Shown: piece after piece, positions 13,109 to 24,551 of the stretch | How positions within the stretch are numbered: position 1 is the first letter of the stretch | Layout of the letters: each line of letters opens with the position of its first letter | The notes under the pieces: model-generated | What the model saw: only the letters and a program-made list of their open reading frames with translations | Database searches by the model: none | What the model was told of the DNA's origin: nothing | NCBI GenBank assembly: GCA_002917075.1 | Contig: NTMA01000016.1 | Span: 310,001 to 374,000, forward strand | Direction: 5' to 3' | DNA: 64,000 nucleotides | Origin: Hawksworthiomyces lignivorus | Taxonomy: Eukaryota; Ascomycota; Sordariomycetes; Ophiostomatales; Ophiostomataceae | Position numbers and translations under genes: made by a program

Positions 13109-14391
13109 CACTCAGCGCTGTTTCGTCCAACTTTCTTTCAGGCATTTTTTTCTCTCCGAGGTGCATTATGACGCAACAGGGTTCACTTTTCGTGGAGAAA
13201 GAGGAAACCAAGAAGAGCCATGGTGTGTGGAGTTTGACCTTCTGCGAATGAGAGGCGAGATAAAGTTGCTCTACGCCGTAGTCGCAAAGTCTTCGACGGA
13301 TGTACGTGTAGCCCATAAAGAATGAGTAGCCAGTACGAGTTAGCCAGTACGAGTGCGTAGTAGCGTAGACTTACAACCCCAAGCCGATTCCCCCTCCATC
13401 CGGCTGCCAATTGACTTTTTTCTTAGGGACCTACCGCGGTTTATCTGGTATACTCATCGAAGTTTTTATCCCGGCCCCTTCACTTAAGCGCACTGTAAAA
13501 GAAACTACCTACAATGGGCGTCCTCTGACTGTGGGCCAATTCTTCGTATACGGTATGCGTATGCTTATGTCACTGCCGCTAACTTAGATGGTGAGACGGG
13601 CTGCCAGGGTGCCCTTTCTCCGGTACTTTGAGGCTTCACCAGCGTCTGAGTACTCGTATATAGTGCGGGTCTTTCGGGGGGTTGTGGCGATACTATTTAG
13701 GTGCTTTATCTTCCAGCACAGTGCTGGACTGTCTAATTGTCATTCGTTGCCGCTGAAGAGATACCGTGTAAATTTTTTCCGTCTAGTTAGCCCCAAACAG
13801 CGCTAATTCTGCGGCCGGATAAAGCGACTTGTTAGCGGCAGAGGAGCCACCATGTGAAGTGTTTCGTAGTTTTCGTGGCTTCGCTGTCTCCTTTCTCTTT
13901 CTCTCTGTGTCTTTCCATGAGTATGTACGTACCCGTAGTACTATACAATGACGATGTAAACAGCCATTTTGTTTGGTGCAGTCCAGCCCCGTACCCATGT
14001 ACCTTTTGCCCACAGGCCCTGCCCATTTTGTGCCGTTTCCTTTTCGGGAGTCGGTACCTTGTGTACTTACACACACCTTCAATACCTGCGGCCCATTCGC
14101 TGTTCCTTCTGGCCTTGCATCGTTATATTCGCCTCCTGTTTCTTTCGTTCGCTCGCTCCTCCCTTTCATATCAGAAAGTCATGGAAAACCCACTTTTTTG
14201 CCATTCACGATACAAGGAGGAGGGGCGTTCCTTCTACTCTCTCTAAAGACTTACTTGTTGCCCTTGGTAAGACTTCGTAATCCGTAGTTGTGCAGCTAAA
14301 CGTAATTTACTTTCCTTCGTCTTGTTGTCTGTTGTTCCTTCGTCACTTCCCTCTTCCTTGTTCGCCCACTTTCCTATTTGCCTTTGGTTTC

Positions 14392-14398
14392 TATAAAG
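14392..14398 (+). promoter_or_regulatory. TATA-like element upstream of mannitol-1-phosphate dehydrogenase
   Basis: TATAAAG lies about 360 bp before the start codon and is followed by a long CT-rich leader, a usual arrangement for strongly expressed fungal genes. Assignment as the TATA box is inference. Confidence 0.4.
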
Positions 14399-14755
14399 AT
14401 AGCCGCTTCTCCCTTCCCATTGATCTTCCTCCTAACTGTTCTTGGTCTTCCAACCTCATCGTCGTCTCTTGACTATCCTCGAGCATCATCACTTCTACTA
14501 TCCTACACCTCCTCCCTCTCTCCTGCTTCTCCTACCCTACCCACAGAACATCTTGACGATTGTTCCTAGCGTTTCTGGATTTACACATAAACTACTCTGG
14601 CAGACACTCTCTTCATCACCTCTTACTGTTGTCTCCAATTAAGTGCTGTTGTCTCTTGATATCAACATATTTACCTGGCATACCTTAACTTCTTGGCATT
14701 CTACACGCTTCTCTTTCCCATCTTCTCCATCTGCCACAGCTACATAATATTCACA

Positions 14756-15952
14756 ATGGCTTCCAACGGTACACAATATAACAAAAAGGCCGTCCATTTC
14801 GGCGCTGGCAACATTGGCCGTGGTTTCGTTGCTTGCTTCCTGCACAACTCCGGCTATGAGGTCGTTTTCGCTGATGTTGCTGACGCTGTCATCGATAACC
14901 TCAACAACCACAAGTCCTACAAGGTCTACGAGGTCGGCTCTGAGGGCACAACTGAGAACACCATCACAAATTACCGGGCCATCAACTCCAAGACCCACGA
15001 GCTCGAGTTAATAGAAGAGATCGCGACCGCTGACCTGGTTACCTGCTCCGTCGGTCCCAACATCCTCAAGTTCATCGCCCCTGTCATTGCCAAGGGCATT
15101 GACAAGCGCCCCGAGGGCCTGAAACCTCTGGCTGTCATCGCCTGCGAGAACGCCATCGGCGCCACGGACACCCTGGCCAGCTTCATCCACAAGAACACGC
15201 CCGAGGACCGCCTGGACGACCACGATCAGCGTGCCCGGTACGCAAATTCAGCCATCGACCGTATCGTCCCTGCCCAGGACCCAGACGCCGGACTAAACGT
15301 CAAGCTCGAGAAGTTCTATGAGTGGATTGTGGACCGCCAGCCCTTCGCCCCCTTTGAGCCGCCAGAAATCGACGGCGTGCAGTGGGTCGACAACCTCGCC
15401 CCGTACATCGAGCGCAAACTGTACACGGTCAACACGGGCCACGCCACCGCCGCCTACCACGGCTACAACCGCAAGAAGCGCACCGTACACGATGCCCTGC
15501 AGGACCGCCACATCCACCATCACGTGCACCGCGCGCTGGAGGAGACGGCCAACCTGATCACCGCCAAGCACGGCATCGACCGGGACGCGCAGGAGGCCTA
15601 TGTGCAGAAGATTGTCTCGCGCATCAGCAATCCTCACCTGGAGGATGCTGTCGAGCGCGTGGGCCGCGCCCCTCTGCGGAAGCTCTCGCGCAAAGAGCGC
15701 TTCATTGGCCCGGCAGCCGAGCTGGCCGAGAAGGACCAGTCGTGCGACTACCTGCTGGAGGCCGCCGAGATGGCCTTCCGCTTCCAGAACGTCGAGGGCG
15801 ACGACGAGTCCTTCGAGCTCGGAAAAATCATGGCCAGCGAGCAGCCCGAGGCGGTCGTCCGCGACGTCTGCGGCCTGAACGAGAGCGACAAGCTGTTCCC
15901 TCGCGTTGTCGAGATCGTCACGCGTGTCCAGGCTGACTCCTTGGACGACTGA
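14756..15952 (+). CDS. mpdA: Mannitol-1-phosphate 5-dehydrogenase
   Basis: Cytosolic enzyme that interconverts fructose 6-phosphate and mannitol 1-phosphate with NADH/NAD+, the entry step of fungal mannitol synthesis. The protein is 398 aa from a single exon; family members are about 390 aa. The N-terminal Rossmann motif is [12 protein letters not shown] (G16, G18, G21). The central signature blocks [12 protein letters not shown] and [12 protein letters not shown], and later [20 protein letters not shown], are characteristic of the long-chain mannitol dehydrogenase family. The ATG at 14756 is chosen for its good context (TTCACAATGGC); the in-frame extension upstream has no ATG. Third codon positions are strongly C-biased, and the leader is CT-rich, both consistent with high expression. 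A poly(A)-signal-like AATAAA follows at 16161. Confidence 0.97.
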   Translation: MASNGTQYNKKAVHFGAGNIGRGFVACFLHNSGYEVVFADVADAVIDNLNNHKSYKVYEVGSEGTTENTITNYRAINSKTHELELIEEIATADLVTCSVGPNILKFIAPVIAKGIDKRPEGLKPLAVIACENAIGATDTLASFIHKNTPEDRLDDHDQRARYANSAIDRIVPAQDPDAGLNVKLEKFYEWIVDRQPFAPFEPPEIDGVQWVDNLAPYIERKLYTVNTGHATAAYHGYNRKKRTVHDALQDRHIHHHVHRALEETANLITAKHGIDRDAQEAYVQKIVSRISNPHLEDAVERVGRAPLRKLSRKERFIGPAAELAEKDQSCDYLLEAAEMAFRFQNVEGDDESFELGKIMASEQPEAVVRDVCGLNESDKLFPRVVEIVTRVQADSLDD

Positions 15953-16748
15953 GTCGTCTGATTCACACCTTCGCTTCTATTTCGCCCCCCTTTTTTCTTA
16001 TTTATTCTCTCTCATGTTGTAGTTTTCTTCAACATTATGTACCAACCGACAGACAGGGTCTGTGGTGGAATGACTTTGGCGTTCAATTCTGGGTTTTCTG
16101 ATGTTCTCCTTATTGCCTTTCCTCCCATTTCTTGCAAGAACGCAAGACGTTCTTTCTGGCAATAAAAGCCAAAGTGCTTTACAAAAAGGACTGAAGAGGA
16201 GGCGAGATAGAATTTCTAGATAACCTACAGGAGGAATTTTGGGCAATTTTTTGAGTGGCTTTTTGTTTTAACGTTTTTGACGAAGCATTATACCGGGTAG
16301 CCCCTAGATTCTTTCATACAGAGCGAAAGACTGATTTTACTATTGTCTTAAAAGATCATTCAATACACAACGAAGTGATGCGTGAATAACTCTGGGATTT
16401 AGACCTACGAAATACGATAACATTTTGTACCAAATATGTTCGAAAGTCGTCTTGAATTTCTGCTGTGATGCGCGTAGTGGCTCTACCTCTACGGTGCCGA
16501 AGAGTCTCTTGCTGTCGCTGTTCTCTAAAAATATACCCAGAAACATACAGCTGTAAATTGAAGAATTAAGATACATTATTCAAAATCAAAATCTCAGACC
16601 CATGCCGAATGCCCATGCCATTGCTCCGCCGTAGCTGCAGAATCGTGTCTATGATACAATGCCCCTGATCCCACACATTTCACGCATAAGTTCAGCGTGG
16701 TCCTCATGGTTGCACCCCTGCTTCCCCCGCGCAGCCTCTTCCAGTTGA
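15953..16748. other. Spacer between convergent mpdA and mad1
   Basis: Holds both 3' ends. AATAAA at 16161-16166 is a plausible poly(A) signal for mpdA. No credible coding frame. Confidence 0.7.
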
Positions 16749-19517
16749 CTACCGTCCTATGGTGACCGTCTTGTCGCCGCCGCCGGAGCGGGCCTGCTCC
16801 TCGTAGAACTCGAGGGTGAGGGCGGCCAGAAAGCCCGGGATACAGCCCTTCTCGCGGACCCAGAAGCGGATCTGGTCGTCGATGCGCTGGGCGAAGGCGC
16901 TGCGGGGCCCGCCGCCAACCTTCATAGTGCCGCGCTCGCCGTCGAAGACGATGCTGTTCTCGTTCTCGTCGGTGCGGCTGGGGTGGTAGACGCTCTCGAC
17001 GCGCATCTTGCCGTTGGGGATAAAGGTGACGTGCCAGCCGAGGGTGCTCTCGACGGCCTCCTTGAACTCGGCCGACTTGGCGGCCCAGACCTCCTTGAGG
17101 CGGCGGGCAGCCTTTTGCGCGGAGGCGGTCTCGGCCTGGGCGTCGGCAATCTCGCGCTGGCCGGCGGCGAGCACGGACAGGGGTACCGTAGTGAAGGTGC
17201 CGGGGGCGACGGTTGACTTTGACCGACCGCCGCTGCCAGCCCCTGCCGCGTGCGCCTCGATATGCGCCAGCAGCTCGGCGTTCTCCTTCTGCAACGCCGT
17301 CAGGGTGGCGCGCTTGACGGCCTCAAAGTCGCTCGTGGGGTTGGACCGCAGGGCCAGCACGCGCACGCCGGCGGACTGCTTCTCGGCGGCGAGCTGCTCG
17401 CGGGCCACGGCCAGCTCCGTCTCCAGCACCTTGTGGGCGGCGTGCGCGGCGGTCAGCTCGTCCTGCAGCTTGCGCGTTTTGCGGACTAGCTGGCCGACCT
17501 GGTCGCTGGCGGCGGCACCGGCGTTGACGGTCTCGCTGTCGTTGTCGTCGTCCGGCCGCGCGCGTTTAGCGCCGGCCACCGGCGCCGGCGACGCTGCAGC
17601 AGAGGAAGAAGAAGCGGTGGCGGCGGCAGCGGCCTCCGCGGCGATCAGCGCGGCGTGCAGTGCCTCGGCCTCGGCGCGATGCTGGTCGACGAGCGCCTCG
17701 AGCTGGCGGATGCGGTCGGCCTTTTGCTGGTCGACCTGCTCCGGGTGGAAGGCGACGTCCTCAGCGTCGAAGGCTTTGAGCTGCGCCCGCAGGTACTCGA
17801 CCTCCTTGACGGCCAGGGCCCGCTGGCGCTCCAGGCGCGCGCGGGCCTTGTCGCCGAAGCCGGTGGCGTTGGCGGTGGCGGTGGCGGTGGCGGTGGCGGC
17901 AGCAGGAGAAGCGCCACCGCCAGCGACGGCACCGGCCGGCGATGCCTGCTTCAGCCGCTCGACCTCGGCGGCCAGCGCACGCTTCTGCGCCTCGAGCGAC
18001 CGGATGTCGGCGTCGCGCTGGGCCAGCTCCGGCTCGAGGGCGCCGACCTTCTCGGTCAACGCGGCCGTGCGGTAGCGCTCTTCCATGAGGGCCTTTGCGA
18101 CAGCGGCGGGCGAGTCGAACTCGGGCTCGGCTGGCGCCGCATTCTCGTCGCCGCCGCCCGGCGGCTGCAGAAACGCAGCCCAGGCGCGGTGCTCCGTCTC
18201 GAGGCGCTGGCGGCGGCGGCGCTCGTCGGCCAGCTCGGCCTCGAGCTGCTGGGCGGCGTCGAGGCGGCGCGCCAGCGCGCGCTTCTCCTCCTCGACGATC
18301 TCGACGGCGCGGTGGGCAGAGCGCAGGCGGCGCAGCTCCGTCAGCTGGTCGCGGTTGGCCGCCTCCAGCGTGCGGATGTGGCCCACCTGGTCGGCCAGCT
18401 CGCGCCGGATGATCTCCATGGTGGCGGCATCGCCCGTCTGGGCCTTGAGCCGCAGCACGTCGGCCTCGAGCGCGCCCACGGCCGTGTCGCGCGCCGCCAG
18501 CTGCGCCTGGGCCTGCTCGCGCGCCGCCCGCTGCGCCTCGGCCTCCTGCTCCGCCTCGGCCTGCGCCCGCCGCCCGCTGGCCACCTGCGCCTCCAGCTCC
18601 GCCAGCCGCCGCTCAGCCCGTCGCGCCGCCTCGTCCCGCGCCGCTGCCAGTTCCTCCAGCTGCTCCCGCAGCACCAGCGCCTCGTCGCCCGCCGCCCGCA
18701 GCCGCCGCTCCAGCTCCCGCTGCGCCGCGTCCTGGTCGCCGCGCGCCGCGGCCAGCTCCTCCTGCAGCGCGGCCGCCTGGCGTGCCGCCGCTGCCCGCTC
18801 TGCCTCGGCCGCCTGCCGCTGCTTGAAGTCGTCCTCGGCCTTGCGCCGCGCGTCCCGCAGCTCCGCCTCGTGCTGCAGCCGCGCCATCTCCGCCTCCTGT
18901 GCCGCCGTGTTGACCTTGTACCGCAGCGTGCCCACCTCGGCCTTCAGCTCCTCGATCCGCCGCCGCTGCGTCTCGTACTCGTGCGCGTCTGGAGGCGCCA
19001 TGTTCTCCTTGCTGCTCTCGCGCGAGGCCGCTTGGTATGACGACTGCACGCCAAACGACTGGGTGTCTGGCACGGCGCTCTGCCGCGATGACGGCCGTGA
19101 AAACTGAGACTGCTGCGTTTGTTGCTGCTGTTGCTGTTGTTGATTATGATGCTGATGCTGCTGGCGTGCCGTGTGCTGGCCAGAGCCTGGTGCGTCGGGT
19201 CCCTCCCCAGTGAACAGGTTATACGAAGGCTGTGTCGACGTAGAGCGCGAGGGTCCCATCTACAAAGCACACACAATATACGTCAGTTACCCAACCAAGA
19301 TCTTCTCGTGGCTCCAACTCCAGCGAGCCCATGTGTCCCGTGAGGAACAAACACTCACCCTGCTCCCCCGAAATGTTGACGGCCGCGCTATGCCGCTTCC
19401 GCTGTTGCTCCTGGAATGCGCCTGATTGTTACCATTCGCGTTCCCGTCCGCTCCTGTCGGCTGCTGACCATTGCCTCCAGCTCCGCCACGTCGATTCTGC
19501 GGTGTATGTGCTCTCAT
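16749..19517 (-). CDS. mad1: Spindle assembly checkpoint protein Mad1
   Basis: Coiled-coil checkpoint protein that recruits Mad2 to unattached kinetochores and the nuclear envelope. Model: exon 1 19517-19359, intron 19358-19260 (GTGAGT..TTGTAG), exon 2 19259-16749, about 889 aa. The N-terminal region is Ser/Gln-rich and disordered. It is followed by about 600 residues of Glu/Arg/Ala-rich heptads typical of long coiled coils. The C-terminal domain settles identity: the RLK motif in ARRLKEVWAAKSAEFKEAV, then STLGWHVTFIPNGKMRVESV and a compact alpha/beta end, as in the Bub1-binding Mad1 C-terminal fold. The coding DNA is very GC-rich and contains a hexanucleotide repeat around 17866-17900 that encodes alternating Ala-Thr. 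Exon 1 is inferred from clean phase and splice sites; translation could instead begin at the exon 2 Met. The gene is divergent from the Mob gene. Confidence 0.87.
17866..17900. repeat. Hexanucleotide repeat within mad1
   Basis: GGTGGC-type units repeat several times and encode an (Ala-Thr)n linker between coiled-coil segments of Mad1. Confidence 0.75.
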
Positions 19518-20010
19518 GCTCGGGTTACGAACGTACAGAGATGGTATTGGAGCCAGAGCAGCTCTTTTTTCCAGTGGGTTTGCGTTGTCTTTGTGCTGCT
19601 GGTCCACCGAATGTGCGTTGTGAAAATAAGTGGGGCGTTGCTGGAGCTGTTCGTCTGCCGCGTCGTGGTCGTGTCCTGCCGGCCTTCACCGCCTTTCTCT
19701 CCCATGCGAAACAACGTCACACAAGACTCCTCTGCGTCCCCTCTGCATCTCCCAGTCGTGGCCAAACAAACAATTGGTCTCCTGTCGCTGCTTTATTGGG
19801 TAGATTCGGTAAGGAGCACTGTCTTGTGGAATGTGAGTGGCGTGTCCATTCTAGGGGGGCTGTCCTGCATGTCTCAGAGAGCTAACGGACCTCTTAAACA
19901 GCTATGCACACCTAAGAAGAGAGCTTCCAAGACAAGCGGCACGAGATCTCCCCCCATTCCAGCCTCGAAAGTGCTGCTGCTACTGTTCATAGTAAATTAG
20001 TTATTCTAAG
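19518..20010. other. Divergent promoter region between mad1 and the Mob gene
   Basis: 493 bp with only shadow frames. It must serve both genes, which act in cell division or morphogenesis. I see no clear TATA element. Confidence 0.55.
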
Positions 20011-20998
20011 ATGGCCCCCACATTAGCTTCGACAGCCGCTCCTGTTGCTGGCTCGGACAGGCCACTGCCTGCCGGTGACAGAGCTCCGAACGTGGGCTCC
20101 AGGCCGCTGCCATTGTGGCAGAATCCTGCATATGCCAAGCACATTGTCAAAGGCAACTTTATGACGCTCAGTGCCAAGCCAAAGACGGTGGAACAGGGAG
20201 AGTGGATAGCACACCATGGTACGTACTTTCTTCTTCTCTGCTTTTGCTAGGTGTCCCACCTAATAACGGAATCAGTTGTGGAACACTATCGAATCCTTTG
20301 GGTGTTTGTCCGCCTGGTTTTTGACAAAGAGAAGGATGGCGACTCTATCTGCAATCCCACTACGTGTCCCAGAATGTCGGCCGGACGGTATGCCTCTATT
20401 CCAAGCGAGACTGCTGCCAAATTCACGTGCTTACGCTCGTAGGACCCATTCTTACACCTGGCTGAACAGCCGCTACCAGCCCATTGAGCTTCCTGCCCGT
20501 GAATACATGTCTCTCATGCAGCGGTGGATCTCTGGCAAGATTGATGACGCTACCATCTTTGCGACAGACCCGGCTACTGTATCTTGTGCGAGCTACCCCG
20601 CGGCAGCGACGAACACATCAAACTCACTGCCTACCCGCAGCGACGACTGGATCGGCAAGAGCAGCGGTTTGCCAAGGGAATTCACCAATGTCAGCAGGAC
20701 CATCTTCCTACAGATGTTCCGCGTCTACGCGCATCTGTACTGGGATCATTTCATCGACCCCTTCTACCACCTCAATCTCGAGAAGCAGCTGAACAGCTGC
20801 TTTTCGCACTTCATATTGACCGCCACAGCTCTCAACATGCTCACGCCGGAAGACATGGAGCCTATGCAGGGTCTCATAGATCTGTGGGCGGCCAATGGAA
20901 CTTTTCCGCCAGAGTCAAAAGCGTACAGCCTGGCAAATCTTGAAAACGGGAAGCGCCTTAAGCAGCAGGGAGGTGACAGCGAGACGAGTAAGAAGTGA
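20011..20998 (+). CDS. Mob1/phocein family kinase co-activator (Mob2- or Mob3-like)
   Basis: Zinc-binding adaptor that binds and activates NDR/LATS-type kinases or joins STRIPAK-like complexes, acting in polarity and septation. Three exons, 20011-20218, 20276-20387 and 20443-20998, give 291 aa. Introns are short (57 and 55 nt) with GTACGT and GTATGC donors. Mob zinc ligands are present: CNPTTCPRMSAG supplies the two Cys, and FRVYAHLYWDHF the two His. The fold continues through QLNSCFSHFILTATAL and ends EDMEPMQGLIDLWAANGTF. An insertion of roughly 40 residues (ATDPATV.. to ..GKSSG) separates the two halves; it is absent from short Mob1 proteins. The ending resembles yeast Mob2, but I cannot settle between fungal Mob2-type and Mob3-type. 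Confidence 0.88.
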
Positions 20999-21802
20999 AG
21001 GAGCCAGGTCTGAATTGTCGTATTCCCTAATATTGCTTGTCCATGCATAGCGATTCCATTGCATCAGCTTTGATATATTCGCATAGCAAATACATATAAT
21101 TGCGTTCGTAATCAGCTGTGATGGCCGTCTTGTTGCTGTTTGAATTTCAAGGTCGTGCTGTACGGGTATTACACCAAGTGAGAGCGCTGTAATTTAGCGT
21201 ATATATGTACGGAGTGGCTCCTCTTAGTTGCTTATCGCTTAATCCTCACGTGCAGATATGATTTTGTGCCTTTGAGCTTGCTCGCGCAAAGAATGTCGAT
21301 CTCACGACAACATGCCCATCCTCCAACCACAATGTGTGTAGACGAGTTTCTTGCTACGTGGAGTCAATCACGGAGCAGCCAATGTCTCATTCCATGCCTA
21401 ATACTTCTGCGGTCTTTTCTGTGTGCCTATGCATGAGGAGCGACCCAGTCATCGAAATTATCCAATCAGAAGCTCTTCAAAATTGCCTGTAAGCAGCACA
21501 TCTCTATGCTAGTATCCAGCAGTTATACACTAAACCGTTAATTCCGGCAGTATCCGCTGTAGCTGCAACAAAAGCCGCTCTTCGCCCTTCTTCACTATGG
21601 ATCAAAAAGCTTCACTCTAAGCTTCTAAGATTACCAAAATTGTCCCATTGGCGTTATTCCCACCCCATGACAGCCCATGGGTTTTGATCGCTGTCGACTT
21701 CGTTGCAGCTGCGGCTGCCCTGGAAACGTCCTCTCTGTTACCAACTCCTCTCTGCGCTGCCTCAGCTAGCCGAATCGGCATTCCGTCAAGAGTCCTATCC
21801 CG
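20999..21802. other. Spacer between the Mob gene and tam41
   Basis: About 800 bp, AT-richer, with no recognisable gene. It contains the 3' end of the Mob gene and the promoter of tam41. Confidence 0.6.
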
Positions 21803-23684
21803 ATGCGGCCGACGACAGCTGCGCTGCGCGTAATTGTAAGCTTTGTGGGGACACGATACTTTATTTGGAGAGAGCACCTCCGCCTCTAGAGATCCAGAAC
21901 TAACCGAGAAGCAGAACGCCGGCGCCAATCAGGCTCCTCTGCGGCATGTCCGCTTTCCATCCCAGCGTCTCCACTACCAGAAGCTGGACAGCTCCGCCAT
22001 CTGCCGAAGACGACCCGGCTACCCCCTGTCTCAGCTGCTCTTGCAAAACAGGCTGGCCTCCACTTCGTCGAGAAGCACGTCTACAAATCCAGAGCAGCCG
22101 GAGAATGCAGGAGAGAGCTCGGAGAAGGAGTCCGCGTCGGACGCCGCGACCTCGCGGGCCAGCTCGGCCGCCTCCTCGCCGACCGCCGTGGCGTCCGAGG
22201 CATCTTCGTCGCCGTCGCCCGCGCTGAAGAAGCGGGCGTCTTCTACGGAGCCGCTGTCGTCGTCGACGACGTCGTCGTCGACGGAAGACTGGGAAGAGAA
22301 CCCCAACTTCAACATTGAGAAGTTCTCGGAGCTGCCGCACAGCAACTTTGGCGTCAACCAGCACATGATCATCAACGACGAGTTCAAGGAGGCGCTGCGG
22401 CAGATCCTGTGGCAGTTCCGGGCGCCGATCCGGTACGCCTTCGCCTACGGATCGGGGGTGTTCCCGCAGAGCAAGCCGGACGGCCACGTGCCGACGGACG
22501 CGGAGCTGCGGGCGGTGCACCCCAAGGCGCCGCTGGCGGTGCAGCGGGCGCAGGACGGCACGCCCAAGATGATCGACTTCATCTTCGGGGTGACGTTCAC
22601 GCAGCACTGGCACAGCCTGAACCTGAACCAGCACCGCGACCACTACAGCGCGCTGGGGTCGCTGGGGTCGGGCGCCGTGTCGTGGGTGCAGGACCACTGG
22701 GGCGCGGGCGTGTACTACAACCCGTACGTCGTGGTCAACGGCATCCTGGTCAAGTACGGCGTCGTCAACCTGGACACGCTGTGCGCCGACCTGAGCGAGT
22801 GGCAGACGCTGTACCTGGCGGGCCGCCTGCACAAGCCCGTCAAGATCCTGCGCGACGACGCGCGCGTGCGCCTGAGCAACCAGATCAACCTGCTGTCCGC
22901 GCTGCGCACCGCGCTGCTGCTGCTGCCGCCCGCCTTCTCCGAGCGCGAGCTCTACAGCACCATCGCCGCCATCTCCTACCTGGGCGACCCGCGCATGCGC
23001 CTGCCCACCGAGAACCCGCAAAAGGTCGCCAACATTGTCGACTACAACATGGCCAACTTCCGGCGGCTGTACGCGCCGCTGATCGAGACGCTGCCCAACG
23101 TGCAGTTCAACGACGCGCGGTGCGGCGGCGGCGGCGTCACGGGCCGCGACGGCCCCGTGGCCGCCGCCGCCGCGCTGCCCTTTGGGACCAGCTGGCTCGA
23201 CGACCCGGAGGCCGACATGCGCCTCGTCCAGGACATGGACCCCGTCAAGCGCGGCAACATGGTGCGGCGGCTGCCCAAGGCGTTCCGCGAGCGGCTCTAC
23301 TTCCAGTACCAGAAGAAGTTTGCCATCCCGCGCGGCGAGTTCAACCGCATGATGCAGGCGTCGCGCGACGCCGACACCGGCGCCGGCCGCCAGCAGGGCG
23401 GCGGCTTCGAGCGCCGCGTCGTCCAGGACGACCCCGCCGAGCTGCGCACCCACGTCCGCCAGGCCATCCGCCAGACCATCCACTGGCCCAGCACCACCCA
23501 AAGCCTCAAGGGCCTCGTCACCGCCGGCCTCGGCCGCTCCGCCCGCTACATGGACGCCAAGATGGGCAAGTGGCGCCAGGGCTCCAAGCCGCCCAAGCCG
23601 CTGCCCGCAGCGCCCTCGACGGCGGAGAAGCCGTCAGAGAAGCCGACAGACGCGGCGCGCAACGATCCCGAAACAAAGAACTGA
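21803..23684 (+). CDS. tam41: Mitochondrial CDP-diacylglycerol synthase Tam41 (Mmp37)
   Basis: Inner-membrane enzyme that makes CDP-diacylglycerol from phosphatidic acid and CTP, feeding cardiolipin synthesis; its loss also impairs the TIM23 import machinery. Model: a 33-nt first exon 21803-21835 (MRPTTAALRVI), intron 21836-21932 with CTAAC branch and ATCAG acceptor, then exon 2 21933-23684, 594 aa. The short first exon creates a convincing Arg-rich presequence (MRPTTAALR, then HVRFPSQRLHYQKL). The nucleotidyltransferase core follows a Ser-rich linker: IRYAFAYGSGVFPQ, then KMIDFIFGV and WHSLNLNQHRDHYS, all family hallmarks. An alternative start at 21843 without splicing gives a poorer N-terminus. 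The coding region is strongly GC-biased, which opens long false frames on both strands. Confidence 0.95.
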
Positions 23685-24551
23685 GCGCAACAGAACTTTT
23701 TTTTTGGTCAAGCGACGGAGCAGGCCGCGATCATGATCGCCACTACATGCAACATTTTATTTTCTTCTTCACATTTCTGTCTTTTTTAGCTTTTGCCAAT
23801 CTGCATTTTTCTTTCTTGTACATAGACATCAAGCGACCTCTTCTTTCCTTTGTCTTGTTTCGATCCAGGCATGTCCAGGGGTGGACGCCAGACATTAAAT
23901 ACTGCACAACGCATTTCCATTTGTCGCAACCATTGTACGAAAATCGGTTGAACGGGGTGGCTCAAGGAAAAGGACAAACGGAGGGGACACTCTTGGCAAA
24001 CTAGAAACGCTCTGACGGCAGTATAGACTCGTTATTCCCAATGGGATCAAAATATAAAAGCTTAACAAAATTTCATCATAAGGCTGATCCGTTGTCTACA
24101 TAGCATGGTATAGCCATGATGGGTTTAGTTCATAGACAGAGCTGCTGAGTTAAAAAGGAGTCATTCTCTCAGACGCCAACGGCCCTGCCATGCCGAGCCG
24201 ACTGTTTCTCTGGCCCGACTGCCGCGAGGACAGTATAAGCTAATGCAGCTACGTACGGCCGGGAGAAACTGGTTTCTGTGTAGTTTCTATTGAGATACAG
24301 ACCGTTTGACAAGGGCTGCCCACGTCATTGGCCGGGCAATGGCGTTATTCCCCAAGTTTCGTCGTTAACGGACTTTATGAGGCACATTTCCATGGCTCTC
24401 CTAGCGGGGTCGCACGCCGCGACGGTTCGGTACAGGCGTGCTCGTACGCGGATATATAAGTGCTGACGCCCCCTCTCCTGAGGGAGGCCAGCTCGCAGCT
24501 CATCTGATTTTCACCTCGTATCGTGAATACTGCCTCTCCTCTCGTCCAAAA
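23685..24551. other. Spacer between tam41 and the aldo-keto reductase gene
   Basis: The T-rich 3' region of tam41 is followed by the reductase promoter. No credible coding frame. Confidence 0.6.
24453..24460 (+). promoter_or_regulatory. TATA box of the aldo-keto reductase gene
   Basis: TATATAAG lies about 95 bp before the ATG at 24552, a normal TATA distance for an inducible fungal gene. Confidence 0.6.

Larger units (their letters stand above)
7003..14755. other. Large gene-free stretch
   Basis: About 7.7 kb in which I find no recognisable protein, spliced gene, tRNA or transposon. Frames are short, overlap on both strands and mostly reflect pyrimidine-rich tracts (10860-10990, 13870-14170, 14310-14560). 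Visible landmarks are an orphan TATAAATA at 10358-10365, a C-rich run at 11680-11701, an AC microsatellite at 13081-13108, and a duplicated TAGCCAGTACGAGT at about 13326-13354. The right end must contain the promoter and leader of the mannitol-1-phosphate dehydrogenase gene. Non-coding transcripts or lineage-specific small genes cannot be excluded. Confidence 0.6.

Noticed and set aside
14693..14755. In-frame upstream extension of the mannitol-1-phosphate dehydrogenase
   Set aside because: It would start at TTG; the ATG at 14756 has good context and gives the family-typical N-terminus.
7003..14755. Decayed (RIP-mutated) transposon as explanation of the gene-free stretch
   Set aside because: The region is not strongly AT-biased, and I saw no terminal repeats, target duplications or transposase or reverse transcriptase remnants.
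17655..19040. 461-codon plus-strand frame opposite mad1, rich in Leu/Arg/Gly
   Set aside because: Antisense shadow of GC-rich coding DNA; composition mirrors the Mad1 codons and no domain is present.
21900..23501. 533-codon minus-strand frame opposite tam41
   Set aside because: Arises from the extreme third-position GC of tam41; His/Arg/Val-rich with no family resemblance.
22409..24004. 531-codon plus-strand frame overlapping tam41
   Set aside because: Out-of-frame shadow of tam41; Arg/Ala/Pro-rich nonsense ending in 3' UTR.
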